From positions 1 through 48,742 of the forward strand of contig DAHXON010000006.1 of assembly GCA_027364875.1 (NCBI GenBank): a DNA stretch of 48,742 nt, in the 5' to 3' direction. Position 1 is the stretch's first letter. Each line of letters opens with the position of its first letter. Below are positions 18,056-26,930 of the stretch, one piece after another. The DNA comes from Chloroflexota bacterium (lineage in GTDB: Bacteria; Chloroflexota; Limnocylindria; Limnocylindrales; CSP1-4). The position numbers and the translations under genes were made by a program. A model generated the notes under the pieces. It was not told where the DNA came from. It did no database searches and was given only the letters and a program-made list of their open reading frames with translations.

Positions 18056-20047
18056 GTGTTTAGCGTGAGGCACATGCTCGCCCAGCAAGGTGACACCCCA
18101 AACGGAGGAGCGGGCACTGCGCCCTGTGCCGCCGACCGTTGCCTCCTCGACGTCATTGACTTCCTGCCCGACGCTACCTTGGTCGTCGACTCGGAAGGAC
18201 GTGTGGTGGCCTGGAACCGCGCCATTGAGGAGATGACCGGCATCGCTCGCGAGACGATGATCGGCCAGAGCGACTACGCGTACGCGATCCCCTTCTACGG
18301 AGACCGCCGCCCTATCCTGGTCGACTTGGTCGGACACGAGCATCCCGGGCTAGAGGAGAACCGCTACGACTTCGCCCGCCGTCACGGCACCACCCTCGAA
18401 GCCGAAGCCTTCGCGCCGGCATTGCGTGAGGGCCGGGGAGCCCACCTCTGGGGAGCCGCCTCGCCATTCCTGGACTCAGAGGGTCGACCCGCCGGGGCTA
18501 TCGAGTCGGTCCGCGACATCACCGACCGCAAGCACATCGAAGACGAGCGAGCCCTACTCCTAGCCGCAATGGAGCAGTCGCCCGATGGCCTGCTGCTCGT
18601 AAACACGGCCGACACCATCCTCTATGTCAACAACGCCCTTGAGAAGCTCTGTGGCTATGCCCGGAGCGAGCTTCTCGGCCAGCGGACGGCCAAGCTGACG
18701 GGCTCCCTCGGTGCTGCCCTGCCGGATGAGATGCGGCTCGCGATCAGGAACGGCGAACGCTGGTCGGGTGAACTAGATGTTCGGACCGGGAAGGGCCAAC
18801 TCATCGCGGCCGAGTGGAGCTGGGCGCCTATGCGCGACGCGAGCGGGAACATAGTCGGCTCCGTCTGGAGCGCACGTGACCGCTCCGCCGAACGCAAGCT
18901 AGAAAACCGCCTGCGCCAGGCTGGCAAGATGGAGGCGGTCGGTCGGCTCGCCGGCGGCATCGCACACGACTTCAACAACCTCCTTGGGGCAATCCGGGGA
19001 TATACCGAACTCGTCCTATTCAGCTTCGCCGCCACCGACCCGCGGCGCGAGGATCTCGGCCAGGTTCTGCGGGCCAGCGACCGGGCAGCCGAGCTGACGA
19101 GCCAGCTCCTCGCCTTTGGCCGACGGCAGGTCCTTCAGCCGCGCGTCGTCGATCCTGCACGAGTCGTCGAGGAGATAGTGCCCTTGCTGCGCCGTCTTCT
19201 GGGCGAGGACATCACTCTCTCGGTCGCGGCGGCAAGAGACCTCTGGCATGTGATGGCCGACCCCGGCCAACTCGAGCAGGTAATCGTCAATCTGGCGGTG
19301 AATGCGCGCGATGCTATGCCTGCCGGAGGCAGGCTCGCCGTCTCACTGGATAACGTCGTGCTCGACGCGGTCTTCGCTGTGGACCATCCAGAAGTCGCAC
19401 CCGGCCCATACGTAGCGCTCGTCGTGTCCGACACCGGAGTCGGCATGGACGCCGACACGCTCTCCCACGCCTTCGAGCCCTTCTTCACGACCAAGGGGCC
19501 TGGCGCCGGGACCGGCCTGGGTCTCGCGTCCGTCTACGGCATCGTCAAACAGTCGGGTGGCTTCGTCTACGTTCGAAGCCAGCGGAGCGGGGGTACGACT
19601 TTCACGATCTACCTGCCGCGCGTGAACGCTCCCACTGAACACGCCCGACGTGCCGATGTCGCCGAGACGATGCCACGCGGTTCGGGGACCGTACTGCTAG
19701 CCGAGGATGACCTCGCCGTTCGGGAACTCGTGCTCCGGATCCTCGCGCCGCTCGGGTATGCAGTAATCGTGGCCGGCAATGCATCCGAGGCGCTCACCCT
19801 CGCGGCCGAATCGGAGCAATCGATCGACCTGCTCATCACCGACGTCGTGATGCCGGACCTGCGTGGCCCGGCACTGGCTACTCGCCTGCGGAGCGGTCAA
19901 GCTGATCTCCGGGTGCTCCTTATGTCGGGCTACGCGGAGGACGGGCTCTTGACGCGCGGCGAGCTCGACTCGGGTGTCGCGTTCCTTGCCAAGCCGTTCA
20001 CGGCGGCCGAACTCGCTCGGCGCGTGCATGAGGCCCTGAAGCGGTGA
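18056..20047 (+). CDS. Soluble hybrid sensor histidine kinase with two PAS domains and a receiver
   Basis: This 663-residue signalling protein has no membrane helix, so it should sense a cytoplasmic signal. The domains are PAS (about 32-155), PAS (about 165-280), HisKA with phospho-acceptor H304 in GGIAHDFNNLL, a HATPase_c domain (N box NLAVNARDAM, G1 SDTGVGMD, G2 GTGLGLASVYG) and a C-terminal receiver (about 545-660). In the receiver, LLAEDD gives the acidic pocket, D596 in LLITDVVMP is the phosphorylated residue and K646 in LAKPF is the conserved lysine. The AHDFNNLL box is typical of hybrid kinases that feed a separate output protein. None is adjacent, so the target is unknown. The start is GTG at 18056 or ATG at 18074. 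Confidence 0.9.
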   Translation: MFSVRHMLAQQGDTPNGGAGTAPCAADRCLLDVIDFLPDATLVVDSEGRVVAWNRAIEEMTGIARETMIGQSDYAYAIPFYGDRRPILVDLVGHEHPGLEENRYDFARRHGTTLEAEAFAPALREGRGAHLWGAASPFLDSEGRPAGAIESVRDITDRKHIEDERALLLAAMEQSPDGLLLVNTADTILYVNNALEKLCGYARSELLGQRTAKLTGSLGAALPDEMRLAIRNGERWSGELDVRTGKGQLIAAEWSWAPMRDASGNIVGSVWSARDRSAERKLENRLRQAGKMEAVGRLAGGIAHDFNNLLGAIRGYTELVLFSFAATDPRREDLGQVLRASDRAAELTSQLLAFGRRQVLQPRVVDPARVVEEIVPLLRRLLGEDITLSVAAARDLWHVMADPGQLEQVIVNLAVNARDAMPAGGRLAVSLDNVVLDAVFAVDHPEVAPGPYVALVVSDTGVGMDADTLSHAFEPFFTTKGPGAGTGLGLASVYGIVKQSGGFVYVRSQRSGGTTFTIYLPRVNAPTEHARRADVAETMPRGSGTVLLAEDDLAVRELVLRILAPLGYAVIVAGNASEALTLAAESEQSIDLLITDVVMPDLRGPALATRLRSGQADLRVLLMSGYAEDGLLTRGELDSGVAFLAKPFTAAELARRVHEALKR

Positions 20048-20188
20048 AGTCCACGAGACTCGGCTGCGATGGGGGTATGCCCAACCGGTAAGCGCCCGAG
20101 GCGCGTTCCGACTACTCGCGGTCACGGTGGCATCATCAGGAAGTCCTTCGCAGTTCCAGAGGCACCGTCAGAGAAGGGTTCGCACAGA

Positions 20189-20818
20189 GTGGCAAATCTC
20201 GCTGTCATCCGGTTGGGCGCCCAATCCTGCCAGGGTTGCGATCTTTCGAAGGCACGCACGCACGTCGTCTTCGGGGGTACGGACGGCTGCAGAGACGTCA
20301 GGGCCGACTTGATGATCGTTGGCGAGGCTCCGGGCGAAGACGAGGACGCCACGGGCCTGCCCTTTGTGGGTGCGGCCGGCCGTAACCTCACCAGGCTGCT
20401 CGCAGAAGCGGGCCTGGACAGAAAGAAATGCTACCTGACCAACGTGGTCAAGTGCCGTCCCCCGGCCAACCGAAGGCCTCATCCGGGCGAGGTTGCCAAA
20501 TGCTGGGACTATCTCGACGCCCAGATAGCGCTCGTCCGCCCTCGCGTCATCCTCGCTCTGGGCAGCGCCGCCGTGCGTCGCCTGCTCGGACCGGGGGCAT
20601 TTGTCGGGACCAGCCGCGGATCTGGTCACCCTCTAGGCGAATGCGCCGTGGTTGCGACCTACCACCCCGCGGCACTCAACCGCAAGCGGGGACGCAAGGA
20701 CCAGGTCCGCGACGATTTCGCCCTGGCGAAACGCCTCCTCGATGAACAACGCACGGCCTCTCAAGGGTCGCCCCGTGTCTCCGAAGGCCAGTCTCAGGTT
20801 GGCGAGCTTGACACATAG
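20189..20818 (+). CDS. Uracil-DNA glycosylase, family 4 (iron-sulfur)
   Basis: This 209-residue base-excision repair enzyme removes uracil from DNA. It has motif A GEAPGEDEDATGLPFVG, the motif TNVVKCRPPANRRPHP, motif B TYHPAAL, and the four cysteines expected to hold a 4Fe-4S cluster (two in CQGC near the N-terminus, one in VVKC and one in AKCWDYL). The frame extends upstream to 20069, but the GTG at 20189 with GAGAAGG upstream gives the usual family length and start (VANLAVIRLGAQSC). It is encoded alone, after the sensor kinase. Confidence 0.9.
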   Translation: MANLAVIRLGAQSCQGCDLSKARTHVVFGGTDGCRDVRADLMIVGEAPGEDEDATGLPFVGAAGRNLTRLLAEAGLDRKKCYLTNVVKCRPPANRRPHPGEVAKCWDYLDAQIALVRPRVILALGSAAVRRLLGPGAFVGTSRGSGHPLGECAVVATYHPAALNRKRGRKDQVRDDFALAKRLLDEQRTASQGSPRVSEGQSQVGELDT

Positions 20819-21172
20819 GCGGCAGCCCTCTTGGGTCGGCGGAAGACCGCGAGTGCCAGCGGTTGATTGGCCCGGATGGGCGAGAACTGGCGCAGAGAAG
20901 ATCCGTCCACACGGATCCGCCGCTTGCGGCCGCCATGTCCTAGCCAGCCCATAGGGGTCCGGCGCAAGGCTGGCGGACCACAGAGCCGGACTCCTCCGGA
21001 AAGCGGACTCTTTGAGCGGGTGCCGAAAAGGGTCCAGCTCCGTCGACGTCATCGGTGATCCACTGGCTCGACGAGGCCTCGCGGTGACGAGGCACGATGG
21101 CGCCTCGTCCGAGTCAAGCCGAAGGAACGGGCAGCGGAGACCCGTCCGGCCAGCCAATCGTCCCAGCACGTC
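20819..21172. other. Convergent intergenic region
   Basis: About 350 bases lie between the glycosylase and the end of the long minus-strand catabolic series. No gene, RNA or convincing terminator was recognised. Confidence 0.35.
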
Positions 21173-22189
21173 CTACTTGAACGCAACCGCGTTAGCCGGC
21201 GACCCAACGCCCTTCGGGGCATTGAACGGGGCGCTCGCGACGAAGCACGCGTACCGACCATCGAGCGCGCAGTCATCCGCGAGATCCTTGAGCCACCAGA
21301 GCTCCCCGAGGGCCATGCCAAGCTGCGCGATGAGAATCCGATGCAGGAAGCTCAGCGGCGGATACTCGGGCGCGAGATCGACCGGCCAGACCTCGACAGC
21401 GTGGTTGTCCGCGACGACCGCAGCCACGTGAGCGTTCCAGAGATACTCGACCACATCTTCGCTGTGTGCCAGGCCGGGCGAGCTCACAGGACGGCGGAGC
21501 TGGTGCCGCTCCTCCATCGATTTGCCCAAGTACCACTCGGCGAATCCTGTGTAGAGCAAGACGATGTCTCCCGGTTCGAACTCCACGTTCGCGAGCCGGC
21601 GAGCTCGCTCGAGGTCATCGACGCCGAAGGCTACCGACTCGCCGGGGTCGTATCCGGCGGTACCGGCGCTCCTGATCATGTCGAGCAGCACGCCTCGGCC
21701 CGCGATGCCATGCCAGCTCCAGTGCGCGATGGTGTTCCGGTCGCCGCGGATGATGTCCTGTGCCGTGGCGCCGTTGTAGTACGCGTTGATGTCGTAGCCA
21801 ACATGACCCAGGGAATCCCACTGGCTGCCAGCCTGCGTATAGAAGTTGTCGTAGAGGTCGTCGAAGCTGAAGCTCTCGGGCGGGTGCAGCACCGTATGCT
21901 GCGGCGGCGTTCTGACCGGCGACGTGCTCGGTTCGAACGCACCGATGGGAGCGTCGAGGGGGAAGCTCGCTCCCCTGACCACGAGCCTGGCAGCCCGAGC
22001 GATGCGCTCGGGCGTCATCAGGTTCACCAGACCGACGCTGTCCTCGGCCCCGAACAGGCCCCAGGCGGAACGGCCGCCGTGAGGCGCCGGGGGCAGATCG
22101 CTATATCTCGGGAGATCCGTCGCCCACGAGCGGCGGATAGCGGCAACGGCCGATACGAGACGGTCAGCGCTGGACGCGTCCGGAGCCAT
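21173..22189 (-). CDS. Cyclase-family (kynurenine formamidase-like) metal hydrolase
   Basis: This enzyme of about 338 residues belongs to the PF04199 cyclase/formamidase family, in the subgroup where the metal motif reads QWDSLGHVGYD followed by YYNG instead of HxGTHxD. Other family marks are GRGVLLDMI, EPGDIVLLYTGF and VVADNHAVEVWP near the C-terminus. The family hydrolyses amides or lactones such as N-formylkynurenine and isatin. Here it ends an operon with KDG kinase and KDPG aldolase, so ring opening of a sugar lactone is possible but unproven. The ATG at 22189 overlaps the kinase gene by 26 bases. An upstream ATG at 22216 would add nine residues. Confidence 0.8.
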   Translation of the reverse strand: MAPDASSADRLVSAVAAIRRSWATDLPRYSDLPPAPHGGRSAWGLFGAEDSVGLVNLMTPERIARAARLVVRGASFPLDAPIGAFEPSTSPVRTPPQHTVLHPPESFSFDDLYDNFYTQAGSQWDSLGHVGYDINAYYNGATAQDIIRGDRNTIAHWSWHGIAGRGVLLDMIRSAGTAGYDPGESVAFGVDDLERARRLANVEFEPGDIVLLYTGFAEWYLGKSMEERHQLRRPVSSPGLAHSEDVVEYLWNAHVAAVVADNHAVEVWPVDLAPEYPPLSFLHRILIAQLGMALGELWWLKDLADDCALDGRYACFVASAPFNAPKGVGSPANAVAFK

Positions 22190-23201
22190 CGCCTGCCAGC
22201 AACGCTTCGACTTCACCCAAAGAGATCAGGTTGAAGTCGCCCGGGATCGAGTGCTTGAGGCACGACGCCGCGGCCGCGAACTCCACGCACGCCTGCCTGT
22301 CCATGCCGCGCAGCAGTCCGTAGATCAGGCCAGCCGTGAAGCTGTCCCCGCCACCGACTCGATCGACTATGGGGTTGATCTCGTAGGAGCGGCTAAGGTA
22401 GTGGTCCTTGCCATCGTAGAGGAGCCCCGCCCAACCGTTGATCGAGGCGGAGATGCTCCGGCGCAGCGAAGTGGCCACGTACCGGAGGCCAAACGTCGCG
22501 GCAAGCTGCTCGGCGACCGCCTTGTATGCGCCGACGACGAGGTCGCCCCGGTTGACGTCGCTGCCCTCGGCCTTGATGCCGAAGACCTTGGCCGCATCCT
22601 CCTCATTGCCGAGCAGAACGTCCACGTACTCCATTAGCCCGGTCATGACCCGGTGCGCCTCGTCCGTGGTCCAAAGCTTGGCCCGGTAGTTGAGGTCGCA
22701 GCTGACCGTCACGCCTCGCGAGCGAGCGGTCTTGAGGCCGTCGAGAAGGACCGCCTGAACCTTGGGTCCCAGCGCCGGCGCCGTGCCCGAGAAGTGGAAC
22801 CAGTCGGCGCCGTCGAGTATGGCGTCCCAGTCGAACTCTGCCGGGCTGGCGTCGCGAATCGCGGTGTGGTTGCGGTCGTAGATGATCTTGGCCCCTCGCT
22901 GGGCCGCGCCCGTTTCGAGATACATGATCCCGAGGTGGTCGCCACCGCGAGCGACGAAATCCGTGTTCACCCCGAACCGGCGGACGTAGTTGACGCAGGC
23001 CTGCCCAAGCTCGTGGCCCGGGACGCGCGAGACGGCGTAGGTGGCGAAGCCAAGACCGGCCAGCATGACGGCGACGTTCGCCTCGGCGCCCGTGTAGCCG
23101 ACTTTGAACTCGCTCGCCTGGACGAACCGCTCGTGGCCCGGCGGGGTCAGGCGCATCATCAGCTCGCCAAACCCCACCATCTTGGGTCTGCCGCCGATCA
23201 T
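22164..23201 (-). CDS. kdgK: PfkB-family sugar kinase, probable 2-keto-3-deoxygluconate kinase
   Basis: This is a 345-residue ribokinase-fold kinase. The N-terminal substrate motif reads FKVGYTGAEANVAVMLAGLG, and DVLLGNEEDA is a typical mid-protein signature. The catalytic motif DRVGGGDSFTAGLIYG carries the base aspartate. The RLTPPG segment near the start and KLWTTDEA are common in 2-dehydro-3-deoxygluconokinases. With the KDPG aldolase gene overlapping it by 4 bp upstream, the pair would convert 2-keto-3-deoxygluconate to its 6-phosphate and then to pyruvate and glyceraldehyde 3-phosphate. The ATG at 23201 has an AGGGGGA site, and an internal ATG seven codons later is also possible. Confidence 0.87.
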   Translation of the reverse strand: MIGGRPKMVGFGELMMRLTPPGHERFVQASEFKVGYTGAEANVAVMLAGLGFATYAVSRVPGHELGQACVNYVRRFGVNTDFVARGGDHLGIMYLETGAAQRGAKIIYDRNHTAIRDASPAEFDWDAILDGADWFHFSGTAPALGPKVQAVLLDGLKTARSRGVTVSCDLNYRAKLWTTDEAHRVMTGLMEYVDVLLGNEEDAAKVFGIKAEGSDVNRGDLVVGAYKAVAEQLAATFGLRYVATSLRRSISASINGWAGLLYDGKDHYLSRSYEINPIVDRVGGGDSFTAGLIYGLLRGMDRQACVEFAAAASCLKHSIPGDFNLISLGEVEALLAGDGSGRVQR

Positions 23202-23857
23202 CGGGCTGTCCCCCTGGCCTCGTCTACAACAGCCCGGAAGTCGCGGGCGTTCTTTGTGATGGCGGCCCAGTCGCCGCGGTTCATAGCTGCGGTGTCGACG
23301 AGGGCCTTGCCGATCCCGACGGCTACGGCGCCGGCCTTGATGTAGGCGGGCGTGGTCTCGCGGTCGACGTTGCCGGTCGGCAGGAGCTTCACCGATGGAA
23401 ACGGGCCCTTGAGATCCGCGAAGTACTCGGGCGTGGCGACCCGCCCGGGGAAGAGCTTGATCACATCAGCCCCGGCGCTCCACGCGGTCACGATCTCCGT
23501 GGGCGTGAGGCAGCCCGGGATGACGCCAACGCCGTACAGGTGGCAGATCGAGACGACTTCGGCGTCGAAGGCGGGCGACACGACGACTCCCGCCCCGGCG
23601 CTGATGGCCTGGCGGGCAGTCGTGACATCGAGAACTGTGCCGGCGCCAACGATGACTTCGTCGCCCATCTCGCGGACGGTCGACTCGATGGCGTTCAGGG
23701 CGTTGGGCACGGTCATCGTGATCTCGACGATCTTCACGCCGCCGGCAACGAGCGCTCGCGCCAGGCTCGTGAGCTCGGCCGGCCTGTCGATTCGCACGAC
23801 CGCCACGACACCCGTTTCAAGCAAGGTCTGGACGACCTGCTCGCGTGAACGACTCAT
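23198..23857 (-). CDS. eda: KDPG/KHG aldolase
   Basis: This 219-residue class I aldolase cleaves 2-keto-3-deoxy-6-phosphogluconate into pyruvate and glyceraldehyde 3-phosphate. The general base E45 is in VEITMTVP, the Schiff-base lysine K134 is in DVIKLFPG, and the GAGTVLD and PGCLTPTE motifs are intact. Full length and all key residues suggest an active enzyme, in contrast to the aldolase-like fusion at 24779-25747 in the same series. AAGGAG lies 8 bases before the ATG, and the stop overlaps the kinase start by 4 bp, so the two proteins are probably made together. Confidence 0.92.
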   Translation of the reverse strand: MSRSREQVVQTLLETGVVAVVRIDRPAELTSLARALVAGGVKIVEITMTVPNALNAIESTVREMGDEVIVGAGTVLDVTTARQAISAGAGVVVSPAFDAEVVSICHLYGVGVIPGCLTPTEIVTAWSAGADVIKLFPGRVATPEYFADLKGPFPSVKLLPTGNVDRETTPAYIKAGAVAVGIGKALVDTAAMNRGDWAAITKNARDFRAVVDEARGTAR

Positions 23858-23915
23858 TTGAAGGCTCCTTCGGTGTGGCGGGTTCGGTAACGGAGAGGAA
23901 GCACGCGCGGCGTGG

Positions 23916-24677
23916 CTACCAGATGGTCCAACCCCCGTCGATGACGATCATCTGGCCGGTGATGTAGTCGGAAGCGGAGCTGGCGAGGAAGGCGAACGTG
24001 CCCTTGAGGTCGTCGACCGTCGCGTACCGGCCGAGCGGGATGCGCGGCAGGTACTCGGCCTCGTGCTCTGGCGTATGGATCCAGGACGCGGTCATGGCGG
24101 TGTCCACGTAGCCCGGGGCGAGGGCGTTGACGCGGACGCCGAAGCGGGCCAGCTCCACGGCGGCGCTGCGGGTGTACTGGAGCAGGCCGCCCTTGCTGAT
24201 GGCATACATGGTCTTCTGGTCCAGCCCGACGAACGATCCGATCGAGCAGAGATTTATGACCTTGCCGTAGCCCTTGTCCACCATCTGACGGATGAGCGTC
24301 TGGGTCAGAGCGAAGACACCCGCTACGTTGACGCTCCAGATGAAGTCCAGGTCGTCCGGGGTTGCCTCCAGAAGAGGCATTCGGCGCTGGACGCCGACGC
24401 TGTTCACCAGGATGTCGACGCCACCCATCGATTTGGTCAGGTCGGCCAGCCGGTCGATGTCGGCCTTCTTGCGTGTATCGCCGCACAGAGTCGTCACCTG
24501 GCCCACCGGAGCGAGCTCGGCCGCGGCGGACGTCAGGCCGTCTTCGGTGATGTCGAACAGCACGACTCGCGCGCCCAAGCGGAGCAGGACGTCGGCGGCG
24601 CTCCGTCCGATGGACCCTGCCCCGCCGCCGATGACGGCGAGCCGTCCAGTGAGAGAGAACAGATCGTGGCCCTGCAT
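23916..24677 (-). CDS. SDR-family dehydrogenase
   Basis: This 253-residue classical short-chain dehydrogenase has the cofactor loop VIGGGAGSIG (about 15-24), NSVGV, the catalytic serine S145 in NLCSIGS, the YxxxK pair Y158/K162 in YAISKGG, and the C-terminal QMIVIDGGWTIW. An acidic residue at the end of the second strand (LFDITED) favours NAD(H). It lies between the aldolase-like fusion and KDPG aldolase and may oxidise or reduce a sugar acid such as a gluconate or 5-ketogluconate. The frame extends to 24782, but GGGGAG before the ATG at 24677 and the family N-terminus decide this start. Confidence 0.87.
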   Translation of the reverse strand: MQGHDLFSLTGRLAVIGGGAGSIGRSAADVLLRLGARVVLFDITEDGLTSAAAELAPVGQVTTLCGDTRKKADIDRLADLTKSMGGVDILVNSVGVQRRMPLLEATPDDLDFIWSVNVAGVFALTQTLIRQMVDKGYGKVINLCSIGSFVGLDQKTMYAISKGGLLQYTRSAAVELARFGVRVNALAPGYVDTAMTASWIHTPEHEAEYLPRIPLGRYATVDDLKGTFAFLASSASDYITGQMIVIDGGWTIW

Positions 24678-24778
24678 CGCGACTACTCCCCTTGTGGCTG
24701 GCTGACCTCCACGGCCACGGACGGGCGGTGGCGAAACGTCCTTGCGTTTGGCGGCGCGGGCCGCATGCAGCGGCGCGT

Positions 24779-25747
24779 TCATCGGCCCACCTGCAGCAAG
24801 TGGAGCGCGAATCCGGCGACTTCGTCCGCCAGGTAGATCGCCTTCAGGCTCCCGTCGGGGGCCAGCTTCTCGCTTTCGGGAACGAATTCCACGCCTCTAC
24901 GGGAGAGATACGACATCGCCCGGGAGATGTTCGTCGTGGCGATGGCGATGTGCCCCATCTGGCCTCGCGACTGCCCCTTCATGACCTCGATGCCAGTGCT
25001 GGCGAAGTTGGAGCTGTTGCCCATCTGGACGTCGAAGCCGAACAGGAAGCCGAAGCGCCGGGCGATCGAATCGGCGTCGGCCGAGTCCGCGCTGGACACG
25101 CCGATGTGCACGACCTCGAACCCGTGGACGGCTCGAACGGTGTCCTGTGCCAGAGCCGTGACGGCCGACCAGTTGCGCGCGCGGACCAAATCCGGCCTCG
25201 TCATCCACGATCCGCTCAAGGCCAGGACCTGGCGATCGGCTAGGTACTGGCACACCATCGAGGGCTCGATGCCGCCGGCCGGCCAGAAGCGAACCTGCGG
25301 GAAGTCGACCTCGAGGGCTTTGAGGAGGGCGATGCCGCCGGCCACTTCCGCTGGCGAGAACCGAACGACGTCGAGCCCGAACGTCACGGCGCGCATGACA
25401 TCGGAAGGCATGACGCATCCGGGCACAAGCGTCACACCCCGAGCGCGCGCCCGATCCAGGATGGCCTCGTCGAGACCCGGGCTCGAGACGAAGCGGGCGC
25501 CCGCATCCACGGCTGCGTCGACCTGCTGAGCATTGGTCACGTCCGCAGCCCCGACGGTAGCGTCTGGCGCCGACGCCGACGCGGCACGGATGGCGTCGAC
25601 CCCCGCCGGAGTCCGGACGCTGAATTCGGCCACCGGGAGTCCGCCGTCTGAGAGAGCGGCCAACAGCGCCGCTCCGTCCGTGGCTGCGTCAGCCACTACT
25701 TCGGGGACTACGCCTGTGATGCCGATGTCCTCGAGAATTGAGTTCAT
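24779..25747 (-). CDS. KDPG aldolase-like domain fused to a VOC domain; Schiff-base lysine replaced
   Basis: This 322-residue two-domain protein has residues 1-205 with the fold and order of motifs of KDPG/KHG aldolase: AEFSVRTPAG with the general base E41 kept, VTLVPGCVMPSD, DVVRFSPAE and FWPAGGIEPS. The lysine that forms the Schiff base in DVV-K-F-P is arginine here (R129, codon CGG), and the usual GAGT phosphate/substrate loop reads GAAD. Residues about 211-320 form a vicinal oxygen chelate (glyoxalase-like) domain with candidate metal ligands H214 and H266. Ordinary class I aldolase chemistry seems unlikely. The VOC half suggests a metal-dependent step on a keto acid. The ATG at 25747 has an AGAGGGAA site. 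Aldolase/VOC fusions are known, but I do not know one with this substitution. Confidence 0.83.
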   Translation of the reverse strand: MNSILEDIGITGVVPEVVADAATDGAALLAALSDGGLPVAEFSVRTPAGVDAIRAASASAPDATVGAADVTNAQQVDAAVDAGARFVSSPGLDEAILDRARARGVTLVPGCVMPSDVMRAVTFGLDVVRFSPAEVAGGIALLKALEVDFPQVRFWPAGGIEPSMVCQYLADRQVLALSGSWMTRPDLVRARNWSAVTALAQDTVRAVHGFEVVHIGVSSADSADADSIARRFGFLFGFDVQMGNSSNFASTGIEVMKGQSRGQMGHIAIATTNISRAMSYLSRRGVEFVPESEKLAPDGSLKAIYLADEVAGFALHLLQVGR

Positions 25748-25812
25748 TGATTCCCTCTGTCGAGCTGTAGGTCGGGCCAACAGTCGAGTGCTCTGTCCGT
25801 AACGGCGATAGA

Positions 25813-25868
25813 AAGGGGCTGAAGAAGCGCCGCGTGAGCGGCAGAGACCCGTTCTTCTTCAGCCCCTT
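25813..25868 (-). terminator. Large inverted repeat, probable terminator or attenuator
   Basis: A perfect 15-bp stem (AAGGGGCTGAAGAAG with its complement at 25854-25868) encloses 26 bases that contain a small hairpin of their own (GCCGC-GTGA-GCGGC). It lies between the epimerase gene and the aldolase-like fusion, both on the minus strand. Only a short T-rich run (TTTCT) follows on that strand. It may partly stop transcription or protect an RNA end inside the operon. Confidence 0.6.
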
Positions 25869-25891
25869 CGACGAACTTCCAGGCAGCTCGG

Positions 25892-26872
25892 TCAATCCCC
25901 TGGGGGAGCGACCAGGCCTCGTTGGAGTCCAGTTCGGAAGGTGCTCAGCGTTTGCGCCACTCCGGCGCGCAGCGGCGTCTCCGGCAGCGGGCCGAGTGCC
26001 GCCCTGGCGGCAGCCGCATCGATCTTGAAAGGGGTCGCCAGCAAAGCACTCTCGAAGGTGATCGTGCCCCTCGCTCGCGGCTCGGCCACCTCGATGGCCT
26101 CGACTATCTCCGACATGCTCGCGGTCAGTCCGGGCACGTTGTAGACCCTGGCGCCGTCCGTGGCTCGCCGGGCTGCCGCGATGAACGCCGCCGCGGTATC
26201 GGGCGCGTAGTTGAGGTAGACGGACCCGCCGAAGCTGATGCAGTACGGCCGGCCGGCAGCGGCGGCGACCATGGCAATCGTGGGCGTGGAAGTCATTCCC
26301 TGGTCGCGGCCCGGTCCATACACGATGAACGGGCGCAGGCCGATCGACGCGATGCCCTGCTCGGCCGCGTAGACCTGAGCGGCTCCCTCGTTGGCCTGCT
26401 TGAACACGCCGTAGAGATTCCCTTGAGGGTAGAGCGGCGAGTCGTCCGTTACGGTCCCGTCCGGGTATGCCTCGGGTGGACCGAAAACGGCGGCCGAACT
26501 TGCGTAGGCGAGGCCGCGAACCTTGCCACGGGACTTTCCGACGGCCTCGAATACGTTCACGGTGCCAAGCACGTTGGTTCGCGCCCCCGCCGCTGGATCC
26601 GTTCGAACGAACGGAACCTGAAGGGCCGCGCAATGCACCACATGCGTGATCTCCTCCTTCGCAATGACATCGGCGACGGCATCCGTGTCAGTGATGTCGG
26701 CGGTGACGAATTTCACCCGGGAAATCTGGTCCTCTGTGGCGATGAGCTGAAGTCGTTTGTTGTTGAGCGAACGTACCAGGGCGACCACGGGCACGCTCTC
26801 GTCAGTCAGCAGGCGCACAACCCACGCACCAACGCAACCTGTGGCTCCAGTGACGAGAAAGCGCTCTTTCAT
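25892..26872 (-). CDS. NAD-dependent epimerase/dehydratase (extended SDR)
   Basis: This 326-residue extended short-chain dehydrogenase has the NAD-binding motif VTGATGCVGAWVV at residues 7-19, AYASSAAVFGPPEAYP with the catalytic serine region, and the Y154/K158 pair in NLYGVFKQANE. FIVYGPGRDQG is the usual substrate-domain motif. Such proteins epimerise or oxidise sugars, free or nucleotide-linked, or act as uronate or erythronate dehydrogenases. In this catabolic operon a sugar or sugar-acid dehydrogenase or epimerase is more likely than a nucleotide-sugar enzyme. The ATG at 26872 is preceded by GGAGAGG. The frame continues upstream with no family character. Confidence 0.86.
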   Translation of the reverse strand: MKERFLVTGATGCVGAWVVRLLTDESVPVVALVRSLNNKRLQLIATEDQISRVKFVTADITDTDAVADVIAKEEITHVVHCAALQVPFVRTDPAAGARTNVLGTVNVFEAVGKSRGKVRGLAYASSAAVFGPPEAYPDGTVTDDSPLYPQGNLYGVFKQANEGAAQVYAAEQGIASIGLRPFIVYGPGRDQGMTSTPTIAMVAAAAGRPYCISFGGSVYLNYAPDTAAAFIAAARRATDGARVYNVPGLTASMSEIVEAIEVAEPRARGTITFESALLATPFKIDAAAARAALGPLPETPLRAGVAQTLSTFRTGLQRGLVAPPGD

Positions 26873-26930
26873 ATCCTCTCCGCTTCGCGCGATGTGTTTG
26901 AGGGACGCCGTTTCGGTTAGCGAAGTCGAT

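Noticed and set aside
25922-26920. 332-codon plus-strand frame opposite the epimerase gene
   Set aside because: The epimerase has all its family motifs. The opposite frame has none.
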